Shown here: positions 1-12,200 of the stretch, piece by piece | Position numbering within the stretch: position 1 is the stretch's first letter | How the letters are laid out: each line of letters opens with the position of its first letter | NCBI GenBank assembly: GCA_025331125.1 | Contig: JAOALB010000020.1 | Coordinates: forward strand, 1 to 64,000 | Source: Mycogone perniciosa | Taxonomy: Eukaryota > Ascomycota > Sordariomycetes > Hypocreales > Hypocreaceae | Length of the DNA stretch: 64,000 bases | Direction: 5' to 3' | The notes under the pieces: model-generated | The model's input: the letters and a program-made list of their open reading frames with translations, nothing else | The model's database searches: none | Told to the model about the DNA's origin: nothing | Position numbers and translations under genes: made by a program

Positions 1-3000
1 GGGGGGGAATGCAGTTGCCTGACCCGATAATAGGCACGAAAACAGGATGGTGACGAAACAAACAAGACACAACCTCCTGGGCGGTTTGAAGCATCAACAG
101 TAAGAAAGATTACGGATAGATTGATGATAGGAGGTAAACCATGACAAGGCGGAACTAACATATGGCAGAGGGCGGAAAAGACAGGGAGTGGAACATTCGG
201 CATTAAGCATAGAATCGGTGGTTCGCATCTCGCGGGCGCGGGGAGTCCTTCAAGAATACCACGTTAACACGGGCCCAACTGCTACAGTAGATGCTCCGTG
301 CTTCGTCAATGCGACGACAGAAGACAACACGGTGGCGTAGTGGCTAAGGCTAAGTCCTGTCTCGCGCCCGGGATGCTACAATAGCCCAGTAGGAACTCCC
401 TCAAGCCAAAGGAGGCTAGATATACGAAGCAGTATTAGTTGGACTAGCATCCGGATGGTACGGTGAGGCTTGATGTGATCTGCGGGAGAGAGGGTCTTCG
501 ATGGCCAGTTTGGGAATTGCTTCGGTTATCGCTTATACTCATCTAGGCTTCGTTGGGCTTGCTAATGCCAACGTCAAACGGACAGTTCCCGGCAAAAGGC
601 GACCATGGTGATTATGAATCGATACTAATGAGTAATGAGCTGTCTGGTGAGAACTTGGTCCGCAAGATCTCGAATGTTGGGGTCATCCATCCATTCAACC
701 TGTGAGCGTAGCTAGGTACACTCCACAAGAAGCCATCCGATGCTTTCCAATGCCGGTCATGCCTGACCAGACGCCCGACACGATCAGACGCCCGGTATGA
801 TGGTGATGGTGGAGCGTAAAACACGCACTCGTGTTCTGTAGACACATGCTACCTCCCTGAGCGCTTTTCGAACGAGTGTGTTGGTTGGAGCACGTGTCCT
901 AAGGAGGAGAGGAGAACATGTATCGCATCGTTCCACGAGTACAAGCTTGTATGCAACGAAGGCGGGCTAATCATAGCATTAATGCCCTGACCAGTGCGTC
1001 TGTAGCTCGTAGAAAGTTTCATCTTCATGCATGATGTCTTAATCATGACTGAGGAACACGTCTGTGATTCGGCCCTTTCGGTACTCCGTATGCAAAGATA
1101 TAATATGCTTGATTATAGGGCTGTGCATTTGACTCTGTTGAGCCGTCTCGATGGGCTGCAACACTTTGTTTTACCAACCCAGTCGATAATGTGTCAGTAT
1201 GTATGCATGGGCACTCATGTTTAAACATGGGATAGTCACCAGACTCAGTCCGTGAGGCGGGCACTATCGGCAATGAACTCATCGTACCCTTCAGTGGGCT
1301 GCTAGTTGATGGACTCTTGAGTGTATCTCTATCATTTCGTGTGGTCTTACTGGTGGTAGCACAGCTGCATGACGCAACTTGCTCTGCGTCGAATGTCGGT
1401 ACGAGCATCAAACACAGATCTGTGCTGCAACATACTGCAAGGGTTGCTACTGGGCCCGATCAATTAAAAGACGCGTGACAAGGTAATAGCACATGCATCC
1501 TTCGGACGGTTGACTGGATACCACTCTCGATCCCATGGTAGATCGGGCTCGTGGCTCGGCAGCACTGTAACAACGGCCAATGTTAATCACCTTCCCTTTC
1601 CCCCGAAAACAACATCCAAGTAGTAAATGGGTCATTGGGTTTATTCAAACAAGTGGATGATTAATCTGGACCGCATACCACTTGTCTCTCGATCAGCGTA
1701 CCGGTTTTACATAACCTCCTTGCCAAGGCAGTGAGTGGGTGAGTCCTCCGGAGAGCTCCGTAGTACTCCATAGCAAACAGTAAACGGCAAGGATGTGAGC
1801 ATTCAATGCGACTGCTACCTTATGTAGGTACACAGCGGTTGTTGGTGATAGCACCTGTCTGAGGCGCTTGAGGCGTCTATCATGTGTAAAACTGGCTTCT
1901 TGGAGTTCGGTGTCAGAGATCCTCTCCTTCCAGTTTGTCATAGCAGCCTTGGTGAAGTCAACAAAGCACTCAGAAGAACAGACACCTCGGACTCTATTAC
2001 CTGTGCTTGACCGTATGCACAAACTCCCTACCATATCGCATGCTATTCGCGCAAGGGGACAGTGGGCGTGTGAGCTTAGCTGTCGCTCGAATTTTGTGAC
2101 CTTTAGTGTACCGCTCGGGCTTCACCAGCATCTCTTTCAACCGCATCTGGACAGCGACACGAACTCTCACTCATATTGACTGGTTTGCTCTCCTCCCCCA
2201 ACACGGCAAGAGTGTATTCGACGTGAATTACACGACTCGTCAGCAATCGAATTACTACCGTAGTTAGTTGCTCCGTACAGAGTACAAGGAAGCACATCCT
2301 TTGGCAATAGCCAAAGCCATATGCAGACGATATCTTTCATCAAGTGCCGAGGAGCAAAAACACACCACCGCGGGGCTTCTGCGGCTCAACACCAAATCAG
2401 GCCATAGCGGCCCCTTGTCTCAACAAGACCAGGCAGGGGCAGGGCCAGATGCTTACTCGAGGGCACGCCTGCACCAACACCGGCTATAAGCACCTCGGCC
2501 GCCGGCTGGCTAGGAACTGGCAGGCCTGTAATTAGGGCGTAGCATTAGTAACCGTGGACGGTGCGGTGGAGGCGTTGATAGATATCAACTTTGACCAAAG
2601 CCTAGAACTGGCCATCATCAATGCACTTGGATACTAAAAAAAAATGATGGCTTACCAAGAACTCGTGGATAGTTTGGTTCATCAGCGTGACTGGTAAGAC
2701 ACCTGCGTTGAATGGTACTCCGTGCTCAGCACTTGTGTATTAGGCGTACGATGCACGCAGCTGAATGGAGTTTGCAAAAATGTTGATCTCGGGGCTCCCG
2801 TTTGACAAGGGGTTTGAAATGCTTTGCAGGCCGGGGATCTGCATCTCACCAAAGCGTCGTAATGTAGGCCTATCATCAGGCCGGGAGTCAGGTCCCTGTA
2901 CCGGATGCGACAGGGCATAACTAGGCATGGAGTGCGAAGTACTACATACCAACTCCGTACTCATTCATGCATGTCTTTGTTATGTTTTTGGCACCAACAT

Positions 3001-3749
3001 GTCCCCGCGTGGGAAGCAGCGTGTCAATGTGACACTCTGGCGATCAGAGTTGAACCAATACCAAAGTTCCGCAGACCGTTGGTCGCATGTCCACGCTTTC
3101 GAGGCGTGCACGATTGTAATACATGCGTTCTCCAGGACTTCATAACCATGGTGCGTACAAAGCAGGTACCGGTCTTGGTGCATCGCACACGACTCTTGGC
3201 ACACTGTCCTCTATGTGGCAGATCAACCGCCTGCCTGGCCTCCAAAATCACATGGAACGTGTAGTAGTATCTAAAGAGGTGGTTACCTATAATTAGCTAT
3301 TAGGAGCTTTCGCAGACGGCTGTACGAGTACGATTAAGGTTCTGCGACGTTACGAAAACCTTTCTCGGCCAAAAGCCGAGGATACAAGTGAGAGTGTTCG
3401 CATGTGCCTACCTATGTACTCGTAGGGACTTTTTTCGCGATGGAGCGTACTCGTAGAGCGGAATAATTTATTCTCCCACGCCCTGATATCTGCAAATGAT
3501 AGATGGCCCCAGACGAGATGCAGGATATAGATGCAGAATAGATTGGGGCGAGTGCATGTCGTAGCATGTCGGTATGTAGATGAGGCATCCGACTCCATAG
3601 GTGGGGACAGATGCATGCAACGGAACAGTACTCATACGAGTATATACTAGTAGTCATAGTACTACCTGTAACAAATGGCGAAGCGTGTCAGCCAGATCGA
3701 CCTAAGACAACCGACTCAGTGCGACGTACCAGTGACTACTCGTAGTATT

Positions 3750-3782
3750 CTGGCCCCTCAGGCCCCCTCAGGCCCCTCAGTC
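3750..3782. repeat. Short tandem repeat, GGCCCCTCA unit
   Basis: About three imperfect copies of a 9-10 base unit lie in tandem in the left noncoding region. It is a local slippage-type repeat with no visible function. Confidence 0.7.
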
Positions 3783-5537
3783 CTTAATAGCACCCCAGTG
3801 TCGTACAGTGGAACACTTCCGGGGGGTAGCAGCGCAGGTGGCAGTCAATTGCGTGGGACGTCCAGCATATGGGCGACAAAAGAAGAGCATGTGGGCGGGG
3901 GAGGGACGCGGGAAGTAACCCATCTGCACAGTTGTTAACGCCATCGCGATGAGGACAGGCGCCCTGGACAGCCAGATCTCGAATATGGCCCCCAAAGTGC
4001 CCCTGATGGTTACATCGGCGACAAGAAAAGGCCCGGTGCGAACGGACAACAACGGGGGGAGTGGGCGCGCGCTTGGAGGATCGTCGCAACTCCAGATTCG
4101 AGAAAGGAATTGGCAGTGTCGAGAGGTAGCAGTAGTAGTTGTAGTAGCTGTTGTAGTTGTGGTGGCATGAGGGAGCCTGCGAGTTTGGGAGGCCTTTGCA
4201 TGGGGTGAAGAAGGGCGAAGAAGGATGTTCGAAAAAAGAAGACCTGTCGACAAAGGTACCTGCCTCGACTGAGTACGAAGTACAGTGTGCGAATATAAGT
4301 GTGGGGTACGTGCGGAGCCAGGGCCGTTGAGGGCAGCCCTGCTGGGTACCTGTGTACTACTACGAAGCAGTACCTCGGAGTAGTACTATTATATGTACGA
4401 AGCACAAAGTACTACTAGGTACCTAGTAATTCATTTCATTCTGTGCAAAAATCACCGGGCAGGTACTAGGTATTATGTACGAGGTGGCTCGGCACTATTC
4501 GAGTGTTTTGTCTCAAATCAGATAGAAGTAGGAAGGAGGTAAGGATAGAGTTGGCAATATTAATAGCACCTAAACTACTAAGATTCAGAAGAATTATCAA
4601 ATTAAAAACGGCACAACGATGCCTGTACAAGTTGTGTGTACTTCGTATAAGGGCGAGCCTCCCGGATGCTACAGTTGTACTCGCGCCTGGCGTGGGCACA
4701 CTACAAGGTACCCATGCTGCGATAAAGTTTTCCACTGATGCCTGCAGGGAGACGGGAGAGGATGGCAGGCTACGGAGGACATGGGCTGTTTTCCGAAGGT
4801 AACCTGCCCTCGAACAGCCTATAGAAATTGCACATTTCACTCCGCATGCATAGATAGGTACGAGTAGGCCTATGTACAAAATTTATGAGAGTTGACGGCT
4901 CCTTTTCTCCCGAAGTGCATGCATGCGTGCCTTGGATGCAAGCATAGTAGTATACGAGTATATCCATCAGCAGGAAGATGGGCGTGGAAATTGCCGCAAC
5001 GCCAAGAGGTCCTTACTCGTAGGGCGTTTATTATGCTGTTGTATTATGAGACGTACAATCACATATACTCCAACTCCAACATGGTTCAGGGAAAGGGGAC
5101 GTCTAAGCCTAATCCCAATAACCTTACGGAGTAGACTGATGGAACTACTCGTACGAGTACGGGTGTTTGTGCGGAGGTCAGCCCGCAACGGCATAGACCA
5201 CGATGGATGCTTCATGCTCGGAATTTTTGTTGGGCGCGTCTTTTTTTTCTCCCTCTCTTTCGCTTGGGCCCTCGATTGGCCCTGGCGGCTTTACACAGGT
5301 GCGGGGGTGATGTGACGGCAGGGCCGTGCACGCCAACCAGCCCTGTTGCAGTTGTTGTTTTGTTTTGTCGTTGCAGGCCGGCCTTGCAGCGACGACCATG
5401 GAGATCGAGTCATTGCAAGCTGTCATCATCAAGGTGCCTAGATAAGACGTACCTATGTGGATGTTACGGAGTGTATGAAGTAGATACGAGGAGAGGAGTA
5501 GCACGGACAATTGCGGAGGCAGCCACAGATGAATGCG

Positions 5538-5561
5538 GTAGTAGTAGTAGTAGTAGTAGTA
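5538..5561. repeat. GTA trinucleotide microsatellite
   Basis: Roughly eight perfect GTA units in noncoding DNA. Other GTA/GTT-rich tracts occur at about 4126-4165, so this triplet is generally enriched in the left desert. Confidence 0.85.
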
Positions 5562-7255
5562 CCTATTACTCGTACCTACTAGTAGTAATAATCCATCCAA
5601 ACCAAGTTTCAATCAAGTTTGTTTTTTCCCTGTTTGTTTATTCCTGTCTCTTCCCACCGTCCGGCACGTTGCCTAGCCTTTTTTAGGTGAAAGAGGTGCA
5701 TTTAAGTCACGCGTGACATAATCACATTACTGTAGTACGAGTAGTACTGCTTCGTACTACCTACCTTAGGTATCTACTATCATGATGGATGGATGACGCA
5801 CGTGATGGATCCGTGATCACCTTTCACCCCATACCTGTCTATCACTGCTCCAAACCACAAGCAGTGTGTGTATATGTACACGTTGCTGATGGATGCTTTG
5901 TGCAACTCCAGCAAAGACCTGCACAAGTTGTGTCTTCAACGGCCATGTGCCTTGTCGCTGGTGGAGCTGCAGAAGGCTGCTGACCCCAGCTTCATCGCAG
6001 ATCTACAACCAAAAGCCTCTTTACTTTCGGGCGGCCCCCTTTCTTTTCTTTACCCTTGCTAGTACGCATCTCCACGGCCGTAGTTGCCCCATTTGGCAAT
6101 ACGTGTGCTCGACCGCCTCCGCATTTGTCGCTGTCCCTAGTACTAATACTACTAGGATGAAATTTCAATTATTTTCTACCTGCCGCGCCGTTGCGCACTT
6201 GGACGCCACAACTCTGACAATTCAAAGACACGTCCTGCAAGCCCAACAAATCACGAGCTACGAGCGTGAGGGCACAAGGCCTGAAGGCGTGCTCTGTCTG
6301 CTCTCTATCTGTCCCCGATAATGCCCAGTAAGATCCATCACGCGCACATTCACACACACGCACGCACACATCTGCAACCCTCGACTGCTATCCGAGACGC
6401 TCGACAAGGAACGCCCCCCTTCAAGAGCGGACATACCCGTCCCAAGGCCATACTACTACTCGTACGGAGTAATGTTCGCAATATTGTCAACAAGCGACTC
6501 GCACACAAGGCACAACATAGTCAAGTCGCCCCACCGTCGCCCATCTCAAGCCCACCCACCCATGACGACTTCGCGCTTCCTAAAGATGCCAGTGATGCCG
6601 TCAGCAACCCCCCCTTGCCAGGCCTATCGGCGATAGTAGCATCGCCCCCGGCGGCAGCCATGTTGAAGCCGCCGTCCGCTCGCCAGTGCCGCCGCTAATA
6701 TACTAGCATTAGTATCGAGCAATCTGCCATTCTAGCCGCTTGACACACTGATCGGACGGACGCTAATAATAACTGGGCCATAGACGGACGTCTTGCGCAC
6801 GCCCCATCGCCACCACCTATCCGTATCCGGACGGGGAGATTCGGCGCCGCGCCGGCAAAACAATCTCCCCAAATAATATTCAGTCCTTTTTGTTCGAGTC
6901 TTGTTTTTCGGGCGCTAATTCGCGGCACCGCCGGAAGACAACGTACGGAGTATGCTGGTGATTTATTACCTCCACCCTGGGTATCACCACATCCTTGTAC
7001 ATACATCTGCCGCAAGGTTTCGATTTCCACAGAGGTACGAAGTACTCGTAGTGCTACGACGATTCAAATAGTACTATTATGTACTAGTCTGTTTGGAGGC
7101 CTGGCGACTCCCCGGAGCTTACGAGTAGTCCATATTATGTATTGCATTGTGGCTGCATTCTCTCTCTGCAAGGATTTCGCCCAGGCCGTCAATGTGCGCC
7201 TCCACCACCCCCCCTGTTTCGAGCCAAACCCTAGGCTGGCGTCTTGACTTGGTTT

Positions 7256-7345
7256 GCCTTGTATTGACTTTGACTTTGACTTGTCCTGACTTGTCCTGAC
7301 TTGTCCTGTCTTGTCCTGTCTTGTCTTGTCTTGTTTTGCCCTGCT
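7256..7345. repeat. Pyrimidine-rich tandem repeat (TGTCCTGACT / TGTCTTG)
   Basis: Imperfect 5-10 base units made of TTG, TCC and TGAC are repeated over about 90 bases. On the minus strand they read as GACAAG/GACAGG units, the same word family as the tract at 53351-53382. The repeat makes long open frames on the minus strand that are artefacts. Confidence 0.8.
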
Positions 7346-9007
7346 CGGCCCTGTCTTGCCTCGCTACCTCGTCTCTGTTGCCTAGCCTGGTCTTTGTCTT
7401 GGCCTGCAGCCAATACCTGGTCTTCACGATTCACTCCCCCACCCTCGTTCGCGCGCCTGTCCTAATAACGGCCGTCTTCTAGAAACGTGCGGACCATTGC
7501 ATGTCTCTGGTTCGCTAGGTTCCGGAATGCGTCCCTCCACGGCCGGCGAATTGCCCCTCCAAAATGGACAAGACAGACCACACCCTACCTAGCCTGTGGA
7601 CTTGGCCTCTTGGCCTTACCGAGCGAAGTAACGGCTTCTCTTTGGTGGCCTCTGGATCCATTTGCGACGCTGCGCCAGTCATCAGCACCCCTGACACGTC
7701 TCGGCAGAACCCCCCATCACTCGGTACGTGCAGCAGTTCGTATACATTAACACTTCAACGTGAGACTGATGGGCTGTCATGTTTATTTTATACATATATG
7801 CGTGCTAGCAGGGTTACCATGGACCACTAACAAAAAGCCCCCGAGAAAGCCTAGGTACGTTTGCATACATGCACTTGTATGTACTCGTAAGAAGGCGGAA
7901 GGGGTGCATGAAAAGCACAAGGCTCCCTTATCAAAAGCAGGGGGAAAGCGGCTTTCTCTTGAATAATTGGTTGAATGACCATTCGGCTCTTCTCGCGGCC
8001 CACCAACAGACTACCTAGGGGACAAACTTTTACTCTACGCCACCCATCGTTATTGTCTCGAATCAAACGGCCACTTGCCCCCGCCACTGGCAGTGAGAAT
8101 GATCAGGATGATTATTGATTGACGGATTATCTACGAGTACTCTCGGGTTTCACCTACGCATTGGCGAAGAACGAAGGAAGCAGAAGAGAGAAAAGTAAAG
8201 GTCACAGCACCTGGACATGGACTCCAAAATTGCACGCACCCACGAGACATGATGGTTGGAAAATCCTCAACAAGATGATACAATGCCAGGTTACAATTAC
8301 CTGGACAAAGATATCCATAGGTACGTGCGAATTAATCATACTGGATGTGAGGCCAAAAAAAAGTCACAAGGAACCCCGGGAAAGGCGTCCTAGTATTTCT
8401 ACGAGATCCGAGTTCGACCCCCCCTCCCCCCCCCGTTGCCGCAGCCCACCCCGGTTCTCCTTCCAAGAACAGCTGCATGCACGGCAACTTACTGGGCTCA
8501 GTGGGCTCAGGTTTTTTTCTTCACAAGCTGGCCCGCTTCTGTGTTGAAGAGCCCCCGAATTATTGCTAATTTGGCCCTAGTATTTTAGTTCTCTCTCTCT
8601 CCGAGTAGTACTAGTACTACACAGAGATGATGACGGTCCGGAGTGGATTAATCTTCCTGGACCTCGGAGAGTAAGGCCTTATTAGATCCCGTACCTGTGG
8701 TGCAAGGTCCGCTCTCTCACCGGACCTAGCTAACCCCATCTCATCCATTCATCTACGGACGTGCGAGGTTGTATTATGTAGGATCGGTATCCGCCCCTGG
8801 GACAGTGCCGGACCTTTTAAATCTACTCACCAGCCACTCCCCTCCATCATCTGCCGTCGAAGGGCTCCATTCGTCTACAAGTATACCTGTTTGTACTTCC
8901 CACCTCGCTTCTTCTTCCTGTCCATCGTTTCCCAATCGTTTCATCCAGTATCCTTTGAAGTTTCCACCATCACAGTCTTTTGTAAAGAATACCAAGTCCA
9001 GGAGGAC

Positions 9008-9019
9008 ATGCGCACATGA
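9008..9019 (+). promoter_or_regulatory. Minimal upstream ORF overlapping the main start
   Basis: An ATG eight bases before the proposed start opens a three-codon frame. Its TGA stop (9017-9019) overlaps the main ATG (9016-9018) in an ATGA arrangement. If the mRNA includes this ATG, translation of the transcription factor would depend on leaky scanning or reinitiation. The sequence is certain; its regulatory role is inference. Confidence 0.4.
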
Positions 9020-11078
9020 TGACAGCAACGGCATATCCACCGACCATGACAGACCTCCGAGGAGGAGAATCTGGCCATTCCAGCTTCTGGTCCAACTACA
9101 ACGCATCAGCACACTTGTCCAACAGACTCAATACCGCCGCCATGGACTCAGGCTTCCACAGTTCGGCTTCAGTACCATCGCTCCAAGGACGGCCTCGAAG
9201 CGGCCATGATCAGCCCTACCCTTATGGCCGGTACCCTCAAGAAGAACCCGCCCCTTATGGCCGTCACCCCCAACCAAGCACATCTGCTCAGCACAGCCAT
9301 CCCAATCTGAAGAGGACTTTCTCGCAAACCGAACCAGCCGCTTATCAGGAGATAGTTCAGGACCTGAGAGACGATGGCTCCAAGCTGACAGTCAACCAAG
9401 ATCACAAACTCTTGTACTTCATGAGAACGCAAGACAGACACACGATTGTCAACCAACAGGGCCAGATACAGCATCTGGAGCTATCCGCTCAGCTGCACGG
9501 CATGTTCTTTCTGTCAGAAATGCCATCTACCACTAGCGATGGCACTACTCTGCAGCCCGAGTTGACTTGTTACCGGAGAAACCTATTCCAGGTTAGTGGT
9601 TCTTTGGTTACCCCAAGGGGGCAAATATCCGTGGTCAACGAGAACAACCAGAGCATACCAGTATCCGAAATGGAGGTCGCCATCTCGGCCATTGAATCCG
9701 TTGATGGAAACCCCGTTCGACTCATCGTCATTCCATGGAAGACACCTCCGCCCAACTCCCCTGACACCAGCCAGAGCCCAGATCAGGAACCCTCAGCGCT
9801 GCCCTTGATACCCTTCCAGGATGACGGTTCCGAGCCTGATGGAGAATACGCCGTTTATCCCGTCGGTTGGCGTCGGCTGCAATTTAGAATGTGTGTTTTT
9901 TGAACTCTCGCACTCTACTGATCATCAAAGTATTAATACTAATACTTCACTCGCAGGGCCACGGCAAACAACGGCCGACGCAAAGAACTCCAGCAGCACT
10001 TTGTACTTCACCTCAAGGTCTACGGAACCTTAGCAGACAACACCAAGGTTGTCCTAACAGAGTCCATAACTTCTCCCATTGTGGTACGAGGTCGTAGCCC
10101 ACGCAATTTCCAGGCTCGGAAAGAAATTGCTCTGCTGGGATCCAGCGCAGGCTCAAGAGGCCAGGCCCTTGTGGAAACTGGTTTAGGTGTCGTTGCTGGA
10201 ACATTGATTGTGAAGCATCCCGAGATCAAAAGGAGTGCCGACATACAGGTGCCGAGGTCGAATTTCCTATTTAGCCCCTCGAAGGTGCCTGGCGGGCAAC
10301 TGAGTCCCATAAGGTCCAAGTAAGAACCACCCTCCTGTTTACTCCCTCCAGCGACTGCAGCAGAAGTTATCAACTTTCTCTGTGGCCTCGATACCGAGAC
10401 AATGGACTAATTAATCGGAACAGCACTTATCCAGCTTGGAACCAGAGCGGCAACAACTCAATACCTCAAGTCCCTGCTTCCAATCCAGGTTACCCCGCGA
10501 CTTCTATGGGAGCCGACCCTTATTCCAAGATTCCCGGCACGTCGCATTTCGCCGCTGAGGCTCATGCGTTGCCTCTCCAGACATCAATTTCGCCCGTCCC
10601 GCATCCCTTGGCCTCCACAGAGCAGTCATCGTCAGGCCGTGGGCAATATACCTATGTGCAACCTATTTCAGGACCCCGGCCATCCGGCAACACGCCAGCG
10701 CTGAGCAGCCAGGAAAGTGCTCTGAGCATTCCTCGATATGTCGACCATTGCCGACCGACCAAGAGTCCCAGACATGCAGGTCAGCAATCTGTTCACAGCG
10801 CCAGCCCCATTTCCAACGGCGAATCGCCCGAGTATCGATATGGGTCCTCTGCGCCGGGCTCAGCGCCCTCAAGGGATTATTACCCATCATCAAATACGTG
10901 GGCAGCAACAACGACCGGCCACAACAGCTCGAGTGCAGCATATTCGAGCAACGAAGCACGGCCATACTCTGTTCCTCATGAGCCATACAAAGCCGGAGCG
11001 CCAAATGCAACGGCTGTCAAGTCTGAGCCCCGAGAACCATTCGAACCCATAAACAACTATTCCTGGACTGCGAGCTGA
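9016..11078 (+). CDS. NDT80/PhoG-family transcription factor
   Basis: Three exons, 9016-9890, 9957-10319 and 10424-11078, join in phase to give 630 residues. Both introns (66 and 104 bp) have GT...AG ends and CTAAT- or CTGAT-like branch sites. Residues 1 to about 100 are Ser/Pro/His-rich and probably disordered. The NDT80-type Ig-fold DNA-binding domain covers about 110-400 and ends with the typical VRGRSPRNFQARKE motif followed by SSAGSRGQALVETGLG. The tail (413-630) is Ser/Pro-rich and low complexity. Family members (yeast Ndt80, Neurospora VIB-1 and FSD-1, Aspergillus XprG) control meiosis, sexual development, starvation responses and heterokaryon incompatibility. I cannot tell which branch this is, so no symbol is given. 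Two ATGs occur in tandem at 9016 and 9019, and a tiny upstream ORF overlaps the start. Confidence 0.88.
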
Positions 11079-11795
11079 GATCAAGAATGCAGTTTATGCG
11101 AGAAGCCTTGTGCTGGTTCCAACGACTCCCCTGGGATGGCCGATTGACTGAGCCGCGTTGTACACTTCCCTTTTCTTCTTCTTCTCTTGCCTTTGTCGAT
11201 ATTCTTGTGTAAAAAACTTTCCTACTATCTGATTTGAAATTATGTGTGATAATGTTTGGGCGGATTTGGCGTGTTAACAGGAGTGCCTTGGGTGGGCGAT
11301 ATCTGATAAAGCGGCGGACGGCTTTGGGCTCATAGCTGGGAGTGGCGTTTCGGGCCACGATGGGTAACTGGGATCATGAGCATGAAGCAATGTCGTTAAT
11401 GGGAAATACCAAGATACCACGAATAAGGAATATGTGGAATTTGATAGTCAGAGGAGCATTTGTCTTGAAGAGATACAGAGTATCGTTTGATGTTGGTGTT
11501 CCACATGATCAGACCTCGCCGCCACGTGTATGTACTTGTGTTACTCATCTGTACTGCTGTAACATCTTCGGAGTTTATTTTTTTTTTTCAATTAACAGTG
11601 TTATTTCCGATAGTACCAGAGAATTTCGGCCATTTTATTAGCTTCGGCTAGTTACTAGGTAGGTCTGATCCCTAACTGAATCCATACAGAATATGTACAT
11701 ATTCCAGTAACTCAACCAGCCACTGATTCCAACAAGAATTTCCGTATTATCCAACAGTTCTTTAACATGCCCCATAGCACGATCCCGCCTCCTTA
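11079..11795. other. Intergenic region after the NDT80-family gene
   Basis: About 700 bases holding the 3' end of the transcription factor gene and the tail of the KP4-like gene on the other strand, which is transcribed towards it. Composition shifts to AT-rich from about 11570, with a T9-10 run near 11580-11590. No gene seen. Confidence 0.6.
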
Positions 11796-12200
11796 TTATC
11801 GACAAAAATTAATCGTCAATTCTCCGTCCTTGACGTTATTATTTCCCTGGGGATAATAATAAGGAACGCTGCCGCATAACCCGCACTTGTCCTTGAGGTA
11901 AGGAATCAGGGTTTTGATAACGCGGCCAGGAGCACCGCCAGTGTTCTGGAGAAAGCTGCAGGTAGAGATATATGATGGAACGACCCCGTCGGCGGTAGTC
12001 CGAATAGTGTAGCAGGAGATATGTTCCTTATTTTTATACCAACGATCATCGGGAATGCTCATAATTGCTCTGTAATGGTCGTATGATGTTTGGTAGATAT
12101 GCGCCTCGGGACAGCGAGCATTCCCTGCGCAATTGATGCCCAGAGCGTTTGCTCCAGTGAAGATTGTCAAAGTTGATAGGAAAAGAGTAAAAGACACCAT
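11796..12200 (-). CDS. KP4 killer-toxin-like secreted protein
   Basis: A 134-residue protein without introns. Residues 1-19 form a clear signal peptide ending at ANA, so the mature protein starts LGINC. The spacing of LGIN-C, the SCY motif, the FLQNTGGAPG block and the C-terminal GNNNVKDGELTIN segment match the KP4 family, named after a small secreted killer protein encoded by a Ustilago maydis virus and also found as fungal chromosomal genes. I count seven cysteines in the mature part (first at 24 and 30), fewer than the ten of the viral prototype, so disulfides or activity may differ. The start was placed at the ATG opening the signal peptide; an in-frame extension upstream is hydrophilic and unlikely. 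A TATA motif lies 101 bases upstream. The gene sits at the edge of an AT-rich block. Role (antagonism, development or none) is unknown. Confidence 0.85.
   Translation of the reverse strand: MVSFTLFLSTLTIFTGANALGINCAGNARCPEAHIYQTSYDHYRAIMSIPDDRWYKNKEHISCYTIRTTADGVVPSYISTCSFLQNTGGAPGRVIKTLIPYLKDKCGLCGSVPYYYPQGNNNVKDGELTINFCR

Larger units (their letters stand above)
1..9015. other. Gene-poor region of about 9 kb
   Basis: I find no credible gene here. Every open frame is short, on both strands, and resembles no family I recognise; none shows plausible exon joins. The region carries simple repeats (near 3750-3782, 4126-4165, 5538-5561 and 7256-7345) and many copies of short words such as TACGAAGTA, TACGGAGTA and CTCGTA, for example around 4360-4420, 5735-5770, 6460-6475 and 7030-7060. 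The last 250 bases (about 8770-9015) are pyrimidine-rich and are probably the promoter and 5' leader of the transcription factor gene that follows. Confidence 0.6.

Noticed and set aside
181..260. Possible tRNA (B-box-like GGTTCGCATCTC near 220)
   Set aside because: No matching A box or foldable cloverleaf in the flanking 80 bases.
3777..4253. Open frames of 100-158 codons with Thr/Ala repeats
   Set aside because: Produced by the GTA/GTT triplet tract; low complexity and no homologue in mind.
7119..7434. Gln/Arg/Asp-rich frames on the minus strand
   Set aside because: They are translations of the GACAAG tandem repeat.
8400..8430. Possible tRNA B box on the minus strand
   Set aside because: The match GGTCGAACTC lacks the conserved spacing, and no A box is found.
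8119..8547. A 142-codon frame before the NDT80-type gene
   Set aside because: No motif, and its composition follows the surrounding noncoding DNA.
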